From Chelativorans sp. J32 (GTDB taxonomy: Bacteria > Pseudomonadota > Alphaproteobacteria > Rhizobiales > Rhizobiaceae), in NCBI RefSeq assembly GCF_000518985.1, contig NZ_JAEQ01000010.1:62001-126000 (forward strand): DNA of 64,000 nucleotides, in the 5' to 3' direction. The position numbers and the translations under genes were made by a program. The notes under the pieces are model-generated. The model saw only the letters and a program-made list of their open reading frames with translations. It was not told the origin of the DNA and searched no databases. This document shows, piece by piece, positions 35,294 to 43,485 of this stretch (positions are counted from its first letter, which is position 1; every line of letters begins with the position of its first letter).

Positions 35294-35764
35294 ATGCGTG
35301 CCATGCGAAAGAAGCTCCTAAATACATTCTGGGCAGGGTCGCTCCTCGCAGGTGCGATCGTGGCGACATTGGCTGGGTGGCATTACGCCCGTTCCGAATC
35401 CATCGCTGCGGCATCAGCGGAGGTCGTCGAGCAGGGCCGACAAGTCTATGCGGATCAATGCGCGTCTTGCCACGGTGCGAATCTCGAAGGGCAGCCGGAC
35501 TGGCGCTCGCCGCCTCCCTCCGGTCGGCTGCCCGCACCGCCGCACGACGAGAGCGGCCACACCTGGCACCATGCCGATGAGATGCTGTTCCGCATCGTCA
35601 AGGAGGGTACAGCGGCCATCGTCGGAGGGAGCTATGAGAGCGACATGCCTGGTTTTGCCGATGCCCTGAGCGACGGCGAGATCCGGGCTGTCCTCGCTTT
35701 TATTAAGAGTACTTGGCCGGAACGAGAGCGCGGATATCAGGAGGAGGTCTCCCGCCGCCGCTGA
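35294..35764 (+). CDS. Membrane-anchored cytochrome c
   Basis: A 156-residue protein with an N-terminal signal anchor (NTFWAGSLLAGAIVATLAGW) and one haem c motif CASCH, followed by DMPGFADALSDGEIRAVLAFIKSTWP, which supplies the distal methionine. It could accept electrons from the multicopper oxidase or feed a terminal oxidase; this is inferred. Starts at 35294 and 35303 are both possible, and neither has a strong ribosome site. Confidence 0.85.
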   Translation: MRAMRKKLLNTFWAGSLLAGAIVATLAGWHYARSESIAAASAEVVEQGRQVYADQCASCHGANLEGQPDWRSPPPSGRLPAPPHDESGHTWHHADEMLFRIVKEGTAAIVGGSYESDMPGFADALSDGEIRAVLAFIKSTWPERERGYQEEVSRRR

Positions 35765-35870
35765 GTTTCGGAGTCCCGCCTACGCGGGCAGTTGTTGACC
35801 TGCGAAGTCGGCATTGACCCGTCCCGTTTCCGGCTCATCCATCCTTGGGCCTCATTGAACGGATGATGTC

Positions 35871-36077
35871 CTAGTGATGCCGCTGACATTTTTTCGGAGG
35901 CACAGGAAGTTCTCCGATAGCCAGATAAGCTTGAGACAACGGCTTGTGCGAAGCTGCGACGCCGAGCCCTCGCGCATCAATCAGTTCAAGAGCCTGCAAT
36001 AGCTTCTCGGCAACTTCCATGTCGCCGTCCGAACATGCCCGTTTGAACAGGTGCAGGATTTCGCCGGCAAGCGTCAT
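35871..36077 (-). CDS. Small soluble protein downstream of cueR, unknown
   Basis: A 68-residue, mainly helical protein (GEILHLFKRACSDGDMEVAEKLLQALELID) with a His-ending C-terminus (KKCQRHH). Not recognised. It begins 2 bp after the cueR stop, so it is co-transcribed with cueR as the last gene of the copA operon. Confidence 0.6.
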   Translation of the reverse strand: MTLAGEILHLFKRACSDGDMEVAEKLLQALELIDARGLGVAASHKPLSQAYLAIGELPVPPKKCQRHH

Positions 36078-36079
36078 GG

Positions 36080-36595
36080 CTATTGCTCCCTGGCACCGTG
36101 ACCGCTTCTTTCCGCCTTCGCCGACACGACGGGCCTCGTGTGCTCGAACCTGTTCCCTGTCGCGCCGGAACGATCGCGGGTGTGTGTGGGGCTGGTCTCA
36201 GGGTCATCAGTCGTCGCCAACTCATCGATGATCGGGCAGTCCGGCCGGGCATTGCCCCGGCAGTTCTCGGCAAGGTGCTTGAGCGTCATGCTCATCTCCC
36301 TGAGTTCACGCGCCTTCCGTTCAAGTTCTTCGACATGCTCGAGCGCCACGCGCTTGACGTCCGCGCTCGCCCGGTCTCGGTCTCGCCAGAGCGCAAGCAG
36401 TTCCGTCATTTTCTCGACCGAGAAACCGAGATCGCGCGCACGCCTGATAAAACGCAACGTATGCACGTCCTTATCGGAGTAATCCCGGTATCCGCTATCC
36501 GTCCGCGACGCTTCCGCGATCAATCCGATCGATTCGTAGTAGCGGATCATCTTCGCCGAGACGCCTGATGCCGCCGCTGCTTTACCGATGTTCAT
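36080..36595 (-). CDS. cueR: CueR, copper-responsive MerR-family activator
   Basis: A 171-residue regulator. The HTH is IGKAAAASGVSAKMIRYYE, followed by YRDYSDKDVHTLRFIRRARDLGFS. The Cu(I) ligands C112 and C120 (NCRGNARPDC) fall at the same positions as in E. coli CueR. Beyond residue 125 there is a basic, low-complexity tail of about 45 residues that most CueR proteins lack. It is the likely regulator of the eight CueR-type promoters in the window and of its own operon through copA. Confidence 0.92.
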   Translation of the reverse strand: MNIGKAAAASGVSAKMIRYYESIGLIAEASRTDSGYRDYSDKDVHTLRFIRRARDLGFSVEKMTELLALWRDRDRASADVKRVALEHVEELERKARELREMSMTLKHLAENCRGNARPDCPIIDELATTDDPETSPTHTRDRSGATGNRFEHTRPVVSAKAERSGHGAREQ

Positions 36596-36615
36596 CGCTG
36601 GTTCCTTTCTTCGAC

Positions 36616-37632
36616 TTATGTAGGCGCTTCTTCGGGCGTAAAAAACACGTCCGCATGTATGTCCTCGCCGCGCAAGCCCAGTTCGCGAAGCATGATGCCG
36701 GAAGCATCGATCATGGCAGGCGGTCCGGCCATATATGCCTTCCAGCCATTGAGGTCCTGCACGTCACTCACGATCGCATCCGTTACCAGGCCGGTTCGGA
36801 AGTGATCGGATCGGCTCACCTCCGAAAGCACGGGCATGAAGGTGAGGTTGTCGTAGGTGCTCGCCAGAAGACTGAAATGATCGACGAGATAGAGATCACG
36901 TTCCGTCCGTGCCCCGAAATAGAGATGGATCGGCTGCCGCAGGCCGCTTGCCAGCGCCGTTTCGACAATCGACTTGATCGGCGCCAGTCCCGATCCGCCG
37001 GCGACCGCCAGAATTGGACCCGTATGCTGTTCGCGCAGAAACGAACTGCCGAGCGGCCCGCGAACCGAAACCTCGTCGCCGACCTTGAGTGACCTGGCGA
37101 CGTGTTCGCTCGTCGCTCCACCGGGCACATGCCTGATGTGGAATTCGAGATGGTCTCGACCCGGCTGGTTCGCCATCGAATAGTCGCGCGCCGGAACGCC
37201 ATCGAACGTCACCTGCGCATACTGGCCCGCCTTGAACGCGACGGCCTCTCCCGTTTCGACCTCCAGCCTGATTTGCCGGATGTCGTGGGTTGCGTCATCG
37301 ATCGCGACAACCCGCGTGCGATAGGTGCGGACGGGAAGATCAAGCTGTTCTTCCTCCTCATCGAGCCATGCGACCGTGCAATCCGTGAGCGGCTGCGCGC
37401 GGCATGCAAGGATCAGTCCCTGAGACCGCTCATCGTCCGTCAGGGCAAAGCGCGTGTGCGGCAGAAGATCGACCTCGCCGCTGACCAGTCGGGACTTGCA
37501 CGAGCCGCAGCGGCCCGAACGGCATCCATGAGGATATGCGATCCCTTCTTCTAGCGCTCTCTCCAGAATGGTTCGGCCATCCGGCACGTCGATGATGCGC
37601 CCCGCCTGCCGAATTTCGATTTGTCTTCCCAT
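36616..37632 (-). CDS. Ferredoxin-NAD(P)H reductase-type electron transfer protein
   Basis: A 338-residue fusion of an N-terminal plant-type [2Fe-2S] ferredoxin (C37, C42, C45, C77) with an FAD domain (RDYSMAN) and an NAD(P)H domain (VAGGSGLAPIKS). The layout is that of reductase components of class IB oxygenases and methane-monooxygenase-like systems. Within the copA-grx-cueR operon it has no oxygenase partner. It might reduce copper-stressed thiols or metals, which is inference only. Confidence 0.88.
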   Translation of the reverse strand: MGRQIEIRQAGRIIDVPDGRTILERALEEGIAYPHGCRSGRCGSCKSRLVSGEVDLLPHTRFALTDDERSQGLILACRAQPLTDCTVAWLDEEEEQLDLPVRTYRTRVVAIDDATHDIRQIRLEVETGEAVAFKAGQYAQVTFDGVPARDYSMANQPGRDHLEFHIRHVPGGATSEHVARSLKVGDEVSVRGPLGSSFLREQHTGPILAVAGGSGLAPIKSIVETALASGLRQPIHLYFGARTERDLYLVDHFSLLASTYDNLTFMPVLSEVSRSDHFRTGLVTDAIVSDVQDLNGWKAYMAGPPAMIDASGIMLRELGLRGEDIHADVFFTPEEAPT

Positions 37633-37643
37633 GACAATCTCCC

Positions 37644-37907
37644 TCAGGCGGCGCCCGATGACAGGGCTTCCGCCAGACGAGGTTTCTGGTCAGCAAAGGT
37701 GCCATAGAAGACCTGTTCGTTGACAATCGTGATCGGGGCAACGCGCACGCCGGTCCGCGCTTTCGCCTCTTCGGCGATCTGCGGATCTGACAGGTCACGC
37801 TCTTCGAATGGGACACCCTGGTCAGCAAGCCATCGCTTGACGGCATGGCAATCGGGGCAGGTTGGCGTGGTATACAGCACCACTGACGGAGTTCCCGTAT
37901 TGGTCAT
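37644..37907 (-). CDS. Glutaredoxin-family protein
   Basis: An 87-residue thioredoxin-fold protein with a CPDC active site (C17, C20) in TTPTCPDCHAVKRWL, and VAPITIVNEQVFYGTF as the cis-proline loop. NrdH/glutaredoxin-like. It lies between copA and the reductase gene, so an electron path from reductase to glutaredoxin is plausible. Confidence 0.88.
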   Translation of the reverse strand: MTNTGTPSVVLYTTPTCPDCHAVKRWLADQGVPFEERDLSDPQIAEEAKARTGVRVAPITIVNEQVFYGTFADQKPRLAEALSSGAA

Positions 37908-37959
37908 CGCTTCATTCCTTTACATGTGGCGAGCCTGCCGAAGCAGGCTCGCCTGTTTC

Positions 37960-40518
37960 TCATTCCGCAGGCGCAAGTTCAGGCTGACGGGGCCGGACTG
38001 CGCCGCTTTCCGCCTGCGCGGGCGCGCGGAAGGTCTTGAGCCTCAGCGCGTTGCCGAGGACGAAGACGCTCGACAGGGCCATCGCGCCGGCGGCAAAGAC
38101 CGGCGACAGCAGGATGCCGTAGGCCGGATAGAGCAGACCGGCGGCAACGGGGATCAGAGCCGTGTTGTAGGCAAAGGCCCAGAACAGGTTCTGCCGGATG
38201 TTGCCGATCGTCGCCTTGGACAGTGCGATCGCGTTCGGCACGCCTTGCAGGCTGCCCGACATCAGCACCACGTCGGCTGCCTCGATGGCAATGTCCGTAC
38301 CCGTGCCGATGGCAAGGCCCACATCCGCTTCGGCCAGCGCCGGAGCGTCGTTGATGCCATCGCCGACGAAAGCGACCTTGCCATGCTGGGCTTTGAGGCG
38401 GCGTACAGCGTCGACCTTGCCGTCCGGCAGCACTTCCGCCACCACCTCGTCGATCCCCAGCCGAGCCGCGATGGCTTTTGCCGTGCGGGCATTGTCGCCG
38501 GTGATCATCGCGACCTTGAGGCCGAGATCGTGCAGCGCCTTGATCGCTGCGGGCGTCGTCTCCTTGATCGGATCGGCCACGGCGATAATCGCCGCGAGCT
38601 TGCCGTCGATGGCGGCATAGAGCGGTGACTTGCCCTCATTGCCGAGACGTTCGGCAATCTTGGCGAAGGCAGCTACGTCGTGGCCGAGGTCTGCCATGTA
38701 GCGGTCAGCGCCAATCTCGACTTGGCTGCCGCCGACCATGGCCTTGACGCCGAAACCCGTCACCGACTCGAAGTCCGACACGGCCGGCAGCGGGATGTCC
38801 TCCCCGGCGGCCGCATCCACGATCGCACGGGCGATCGGATGCTCCGACTTCGCTTCGACGGCCGCAACCAAACCGAGGACATTTGCCCGGTTGAATCCGA
38901 TGGCCAGTTCCAGATCGGTGAGCGCAGGCTTGCCTTCGGTCAGTGTGCCCGTCTTGTCGACGGCGACGACCCTGGCGTCCTTGAGCAGCTGCAACGCTTC
39001 GCCCTTGCGGAAGAGCACGCCCAGTTCCGCACCGCGGCCCGTGCCCACCATGATCGAGGTCGGCGTCGCCAGACCCATGGCGCAGGGGCAGGCGATGATC
39101 AGGACGGCGACGGCATTGACCAGAGCGAAGGTCAGCGCGGGCGACGGGCCGAACCACATCCATGCGGCGAAGGTGAGGATCGCTACCGCAAACACCGCCG
39201 GCACAAAATACATCGTGACCTTGTCGACCAGCGCCTGGATCGGTAGCTTTGAGCCTTGCGCTTCCTCGACCATGCGGATGATCTGCGACAGCACCGTGTT
39301 GCCGCCGACCGCCGTCGCACGGATGGCAAAGGCGCCCTTCTGGTTCACCGTTCCGGCCACGACCTCGCTGCCATTCGTTTTGGACACCGGGATCGGTTCG
39401 CCCGTGATCATCGATTCGTCGACATAGCTCTGGCCTTCGATGACCTCGCCATCCACCGGGATGCGATCGCCGGGACGAACCTCGACGATGTCTCCCGACA
39501 GCACGGCGTCGATCGGCAGTTCGATCGTCTTGCCGTCCCTGCGCACGCGCGCCATCTTGGCCTGAAGGCCGACGAGACGCTTGATCGCCTCGGAGGTGCG
39601 TCCCTTGGCACGAGCCTCCAGCAAACGGCCGAGCAGGATCAGCGTCACGATGACGGCGGCAGCCTCGAAATAGACGTTCACCGTTCCGGCAGGCAGGAAA
39701 CCGGGCGCGAAGGTCGCGACCAGCGAATAGCCATAGGCGGCGAGCGTGCCGACCGCGACCAGCGAGTTCATGTCGGGGGCGAGCCGCCACAGGGCGGGCA
39801 GCCCCTTGTCGTAAAAGCGGATACCCGGAACGAACAGGACGATGGTCGTCAACACGAACTGGATATACCAGTTCGTCTGCATGCCGATGGTTGAAGCGAT
39901 CAGGTCATGCATGCCCGGAATGACGTGTGAGCCCATCTCCAGGATGAAGACAGGCACCGTCAGCACCGCCGCGATGGTGAAATCGCGGGTCAGTTCACGA
40001 CGTTCCGCTTCCTTCTTTTCGGTACGATCATCCGTCTCGCCCTGGCTGGTTCCTGCCGCCGTGGCGATCACCCTGGCGTCGTATCCCGCGCCCTCGATGG
40101 CAGCCACCAAAGCCGCCGCATCGGCGCTGCCCTGGATCGTGGCCTTCTCGGTCGCGAGGTTGACGACGGCATTAGTGACGCCGGGTACGGCCTTGAGCGC
40201 CTTTTCGACGCGTCCCACGCAGGATGCGCAGGTCATGCCCTCGATCGCCACTTCAAGCGAGGCTGCCGTCGGCGCGGAGAAGCTTGCCGCAACCTCATAG
40301 CCTACATCCTCCACGGCCTTGACGAGAGTGGCAGGATCGACCGCAGCGTTCGTGGTGATGCTCGCCTTTTCGGTCGCCAGATTGACGACCGCATCGGCGA
40401 CGCCAGGCACGGCCTTGAGGGCTCTTTCGACACGACCTACGCAGGATGCACAGGTCATCCCCTCAATGGGGAGTGATATCGTTCCAGACAGGTCTGTTGC
40501 TCGAACGGGGGCATTCAT
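37960..40518 (-). CDS. copA: Copper-exporting P1B ATPase CopA
   Basis: An 852-residue Cu(I) ATPase with two N-terminal HMA domains (GMTCASC at C23/C26 and C97/C100) that are close copies of each other. The core has the Cu(I) motif [28 protein letters not shown] and [13 protein letters not shown] 40518 follows AGGAGG. It exports Cu(I) to the periplasm and heads the operon copA-grx-reductase-cueR-orf68. Confidence 0.95.
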   Translation of the reverse strand: MNAPVRATDLSGTISLPIEGMTCASCVGRVERALKAVPGVADAVVNLATEKASITTNAAVDPATLVKAVEDVGYEVAASFSAPTAASLEVAIEGMTCASCVGRVEKALKAVPGVTNAVVNLATEKATIQGSADAAALVAAIEGAGYDARVIATAAGTSQGETDDRTEKKEAERRELTRDFTIAAVLTVPVFILEMGSHVIPGMHDLIASTIGMQTNWYIQFVLTTIVLFVPGIRFYDKGLPALWRLAPDMNSLVAVGTLAAYGYSLVATFAPGFLPAGTVNVYFEAAAVIVTLILLGRLLEARAKGRTSEAIKRLVGLQAKMARVRRDGKTIELPIDAVLSGDIVEVRPGDRIPVDGEVIEGQSYVDESMITGEPIPVSKTNGSEVVAGTVNQKGAFAIRATAVGGNTVLSQIIRMVEEAQGSKLPIQALVDKVTMYFVPAVFAVAILTFAAWMWFGPSPALTFALVNAVAVLIIACPCAMGLATPTSIMVGTGRGAELGVLFRKGEALQLLKDARVVAVDKTGTLTEGKPALTDLELAIGFNRANVLGLVAAVEAKSEHPIARAIVDAAAGEDIPLPAVSDFESVTGFGVKAMVGGSQVEIGADRYMADLGHDVAAFAKIAERLGNEGKSPLYAAIDGKLAAIIAVADPIKETTPAAIKALHDLGLKVAMITGDNARTAKAIAARLGIDEVVAEVLPDGKVDAVRRLKAQHGKVAFVGDGINDAPALAEADVGLAIGTGTDIAIEAADVVLMSGSLQGVPNAIALSKATIGNIRQNLFWAFAYNTALIPVAAGLLYPAYGILLSPVFAAGAMALSSVFVLGNALRLKTFRAPAQAESGAVRPRQPELAPAE

Positions 40519-40558
40519 AGCCGCCTCCTTTTTTGTCCCGAAATTCCAGTTCGGACAG

Positions 40559-40589
40559 AAGATGGGGTTTCCAACCATGGGAAGGTCAA
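40559..40589 (-). promoter_or_regulatory. CueR-type promoter 6 (copA operon)
   Basis: Minus-strand TTGACC, a 19-bp spacer with CTTCCCATGGTTGGAA, and -10 CATCTT lie 40 bp before the copA start codon. Confidence 0.85.
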
Positions 40590-40614
40590 GAGGACAAACA
40601 GAGAAAAATCGCCA

Positions 40615-40645
40615 TTGACCTTCCCATGGTTGGAAGCCCCACATT
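40615..40645 (+). promoter_or_regulatory. CueR-type promoter 7 (second copZ)
   Basis: Plus-strand TTGACC, a 19-bp spacer almost identical to that of copA, and -10 CACATT. It is back-to-back with the copA promoter, 25 bp apart, so one CueR pool can drive both directions. Confidence 0.85.
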
Positions 40646-40677
40646 TGGCAACGTGAGACCAAACAAGGAGAATTCTC

Positions 40678-40872
40678 ATGGAACTCAGAATCGAGAACAT
40701 GACCTGCGGTGGCTGCGCAAAATCCGTCACCAAGGCGATCCAGTCAGTCGACCCCACCGCCAGGGTGGAGACGAATCCGGAGGCGCGGGCGGTCAAGGTT
40801 GAGACGACTGCTAGTGCGGGGGCTATTCAGCAGGTTCTCGAAGAAGCCGGCTATCCTGCAACTGTAAACTGA
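40678..40872 (+). CDS. copZ: CopZ-like copper chaperone (HMA domain)
   Basis: A 64-residue HMA domain with [11 protein letters not shown] (Cu(I) cysteines in MTCGGC). It is close to the copZ at 25799 in the first 35 residues (GGCA, SVDP, TNP). Divergent from copA and followed within 15 bp by a DUF305 gene. Confidence 0.92.
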   Translation: MELRIENMTCGGCAKSVTKAIQSVDPTARVETNPEARAVKVETTASAGAIQQVLEEAGYPATVN

Positions 40873-40886
40873 CCAGGAGCTGTGTC

Positions 40887-41291
40887 ATGAACAAGCTCAC
40901 CCCGATCTTCATTGCCGGCGCGTTCGTCATTGCTGGCGGACTCGCCTACGCACAGTCTCAGATGGACGAGCAAGGCCAAGGAGCGACCATGAATCACGGC
41001 GAACATGCCGGACACGGCGCCACCGCGCCTTCGGATAACCCTGTCATTCGCGCCTACCAGCAAGTCAACGACAAGATGCATGCCGATATGGCGATCGAGT
41101 TTACGGGCGATGCGGATGAGGATTTCATGCGCGGCATGATCCCCCATCACCAGGGCGCCATCGACATGGCTCGTGTCGTTCTCGAACACGGATCAGACCC
41201 CGAGGTGCGAGCACTTGCTGAGGAGGTCATCTCCGCCCAGGAGGCGGAAATCGCGCAGATGCAGGAATGGCTGGCCAAGCGCAGCCAATGA
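40887..41291 (+). CDS. Periplasmic DUF305 protein
   Basis: A 134-residue exported protein with a signal peptide ([16 protein letters not shown]), a short Met/His linker and one DUF305 domain with [24 protein letters not shown]. The helical HHQG and Met-rich motifs are probable metal ligands. It is co-transcribed with copZ and shares its domain with the fusion protein at 26668 and the membrane protein at 42835. Confidence 0.88.
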   Translation: MNKLTPIFIAGAFVIAGGLAYAQSQMDEQGQGATMNHGEHAGHGATAPSDNPVIRAYQQVNDKMHADMAIEFTGDADEDFMRGMIPHHQGAIDMARVVLEHGSDPEVRALAEEVISAQEAEIAQMQEWLAKRSQ

Positions 41292-41298
41292 GACGGTG

Positions 41299-41324
41299 AA
41301 GGGCGGATCAATTCCGCCCTTTTC
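41299..41324 (+). terminator. Rho-independent terminator after copZ-DUF305
   Basis: Nine-bp arms AAGGGCGGA and TCCGCCCTT around a 5-nt loop are followed by a short T-run (TTTTCC), 8 bp after the DUF305 stop. Confidence 0.8.
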
Positions 41325-41395
41325 CTTTGCCGGTCATCAGCACGAGGACGGTTGCCACCGCGAAGGCGACAAGCGCCCCATCGGTGCGCCTTCGG

Positions 41396-41572
41396 TCAAG
41401 GCAAACGGCTCGCGTGGACGCTGAACCACGTCTGGAACCCTGTTTCGAAAATGGTGATGCGTCCGCGGGCCTCGACCAGGGATAACAGCGTATCGGCCAG
41501 ATCCCTGACCGCAAGCAACCCGACCCGAAGCTCTCCAACTGCGGCGATCAGATTCTCGGCTCTGATCTTCAT
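41396..41572 (-). CDS. Small CueR-controlled protein (58 aa), unknown
   Basis: A mostly helical, cysteine-free protein starting MKIRAENLIAAVGELRVGLL and ending HASRLP. I do not recognise it. Strong gene evidence: AAGGAG sits 6 nt before ATG 41572, and a near-consensus CueR-type promoter ends 25 bp upstream with the same -10 (CATCTT) as copA. An ATG at 41578 directly abuts the ribosome site and is unlikely. Confidence 0.65.
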   Translation of the reverse strand: MKIRAENLIAAVGELRVGLLAVRDLADTLLSLVEARGRITIFETGFQTWFSVHASRLP

Positions 41573-41597
41573 GTCCATCTCCTTCGTTTGGCCCTCC

Positions 41598-41628
41598 AAG
41601 ATGAGGGTTCCAACCATTGGAAGGTCAA
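41598..41628 (-). promoter_or_regulatory. CueR-type promoter 8 (small unknown gene)
   Basis: Minus-strand TTGACC, a 19-bp spacer with CTTCCAATGGTTGGAA, and -10 CATCTT, identical to copA at -35 and -10. Confidence 0.85.
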
Positions 41629-41724
41629 CCCCACTGATGATCGCGACAATGGTGCAAAGCAGACAGAAAGCGCCGGCGAGATTTTTTGATCGGAGGGAAC
41701 CAAGATGGCTCTCGAACCTTAAAT

Positions 41725-41741
41725 ATACCCATACGGGGTAT
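41725..41741. promoter_or_regulatory. Probable CsoR operator
   Basis: The dyad ATACCC-ATAC-GGGGTAT, 9 bp before the csoR start codon, has the G-tract palindrome form recognised by CsoR/RcnR-type repressors. Confidence 0.7.
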
Positions 41742-41750
41742 TTTACGGCC

Positions 41751-42026
41751 ATGTGCCAGAAGGACAACAAAGCCCTCCGCGCGAGGCTCAAGCGAATCGA
41801 AGGACAGGTGCGAGGGGTCAGCCAGATGGTGGCCGATGACCGTTACTGCATCGATATCCTGCATCAGATCCACGCCATCAAGGCGGCGCTGGCCAAGGTC
41901 GAGACCGAAATCCTCAAGACCCACGCCGCTTGCTGTGTCGAGGAAGCGATAGCGGCAGGTGATGCGGACGCGCAACGCCGCAAATTCAGCGAGTTGGTCG
42001 AGGTGTTCGCAAAAGCAAAACTCTGA
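41751..42026 (+). CDS. csoR: CsoR-type copper-sensing repressor
   Basis: A 91-residue all-helical DUF156 repressor. The Cu(I) ligand set is complete: C33 (DDRYC), H58 and C62 (THAACC), with an additional C61. The basic N-terminal region RARLKRIEGQVRGV contacts DNA in the family. It is first in the operon csoR-grx/MauE-DUF305 and lies behind a CsoR-type dyad, so self-repression relieved by Cu(I) is expected. Confidence 0.92.
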   Translation: MCQKDNKALRARLKRIEGQVRGVSQMVADDRYCIDILHQIHAIKAALAKVETEILKTHAACCVEEAIAAGDADAQRRKFSELVEVFAKAKL

Positions 42027-42044
42027 AATCGAAGGACTGACGAC

Positions 42045-42812
42045 ATGGCCACTTCCACCGCAAAACGCGCCGACCTGCACAGGATGGTGACCCACGAACA
42101 TACCTGTCCCTACGGTCTCAAATCGCTCGACCTCCTGAAACGGCAGGGCTACGAGGTCAACGATCATGAGCTGACGTCGCGCGCCGAGATCGATGCTTTC
42201 AAGAAAACGCACGGCGTCGACACCACACCGCAGACCTTTATCGGCGGCAATCGCATCGGCGGCTACGACGATCTTCTCGCCTTCTTCGGCAAGGAGGTAA
42301 AGGACAAGGACGCCACCACCTATACGCCGGTGATCGCGTTGTTCGCGATGGCTGCGTTGATGGCGCTAGCGACGAGTTGGGCCGCGTTCGGTACCCTTGC
42401 GACCGTTGCGGCGGCAGAATGGTTCATTGCCATCGCCATGTGTCTGCTCGCCCTGCAGAAGCTCAAGGACGTGGAAAGCTTCGCTACCATGTTCCTCAAC
42501 TACGATCTGTTCGCCCAGCGCTGGGTGCGCTACTCCTACGTCTATCCGTTCGCCGAAGCGCTGGCGGGCATCCTGATGATGGCCGGCGCGCTGATGTGGC
42601 TGTCGATCCCCGTTGCCCTCTTCATCGGCACTGTCGGAGCCGTATCGGTCTTCAAGGCGGTCTATATCGACAAGCGCGAACTCAAATGCGCCTGCGTTGG
42701 CGGTGACAGCAACGTTCCGCTCGGCTTCGTCTCGCTGACGGAGAACCTGATGATGGTCGGAATGGCGATCTGGATGCTACTCAAGCCCATGGGCATCGGT
42801 CTCGGACATTAA
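42045..42812 (+). CDS. Glutaredoxin - MauE/DoxX-type membrane protein fusion
   Basis: A 255-residue protein. The N-terminal 80 residues are a glutaredoxin domain with the active site TCPYG (C21) and TPQTFIGGNRIGGYDDL. Four membrane segments follow in a MauE-like domain, with a cysteine pair in KCACVGGDSNVPLGFVSLTEN. It could move reducing equivalents across the membrane for copper-protein maturation. It is coded 18 bp after csoR. Confidence 0.85.
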   Translation: MATSTAKRADLHRMVTHEHTCPYGLKSLDLLKRQGYEVNDHELTSRAEIDAFKKTHGVDTTPQTFIGGNRIGGYDDLLAFFGKEVKDKDATTYTPVIALFAMAALMALATSWAAFGTLATVAAAEWFIAIAMCLLALQKLKDVESFATMFLNYDLFAQRWVRYSYVYPFAEALAGILMMAGALMWLSIPVALFIGTVGAVSVFKAVYIDKRELKCACVGGDSNVPLGFVSLTENLMMVGMAIWMLLKPMGIGLGH

Positions 42813-42834
42813 GCGAAAACCAAGGAGCCACGAG

Positions 42835-43338
42835 ATGACCCAATCGTCCCATAATGGCAAGCACGAACACGCCGATCACGGCGAAGGACGTCCCTACCTG
42901 ATGTTCTGGATCAACATGGCGCTCGGCCTGATCGTCATGTACGTCGTCATGTTCTCGATGATCGACGGATTTCAAGATTTCCGAAACAATCTCAACATGT
43001 TCTACATGGCCGTGACCATGTGGGCGCCGATGGGCATCTTCATGCTGGCAACGATGCCCGGCATGTTTCCGCGAAAAGGGCTCAATATCACCCTCTACGC
43101 CGTCTTCCTCGTCTTGACGATCGCCTCATTCGCAGCCACACGAAGCCAAACCCTGATCGGTGACGGGCAGTTCATCGATTCGATGATCCCGCACCACTCG
43201 GGCGCGATCCTCATGTGCCGGGAAGCAGACCTGCGCGATGCTGAATTGCTGACGCTTTGCGAAGAAATCATCGCAGCCCAGCGCAGCGAGATCGAGCAGA
43301 TGGAGACAATTAAGGCTCGTCTCGATCAAAGGCCCTAA
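42835..43338 (+). CDS. Membrane-bound DUF305 protein
   Basis: A 167-residue protein with a His-rich N-terminus, three hydrophobic segments (about residues 21-100) and a C-terminal DUF305 region FIDSMIPHHSGAILMCREADLRD. The usual HHQGA reads HHSGA. It is third in the csoR operon. Confidence 0.86.
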   Translation: MTQSSHNGKHEHADHGEGRPYLMFWINMALGLIVMYVVMFSMIDGFQDFRNNLNMFYMAVTMWAPMGIFMLATMPGMFPRKGLNITLYAVFLVLTIASFAATRSQTLIGDGQFIDSMIPHHSGAILMCREADLRDAELLTLCEEIIAAQRSEIEQMETIKARLDQRP

Positions 43339-43392
43339 GACCTGTTGCCTTGCCCAATAGCGTCCGAGAATGGCAGGCTCAATGAGGATTGC

Positions 43393-43485
43393 ATGACAAA
43401 ACATCATGAGGATGGTCGCAGCTTCGTCACGGTCGTCAGCAAAAGCCAGCCGTGCCGGACCTGCGGCGGCTATTCGAGACCTTGA
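43393..43485 (+). CDS. Possible 30-residue cysteine peptide
   Basis: The frame starts MTKHHEDGRSF and ends CRTCGGYSRP, with a CxxCGG pair and an HH near the start. GAGG lies 5 nt before the ATG, 54 bp after the DUF305 stop on the same strand. Its last 16 bp overlap the convergent tlpA gene. Small size makes the call tentative. Confidence 0.4.
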   Translation: MTKHHEDGRSFVTVVSKSQPCRTCGGYSRP

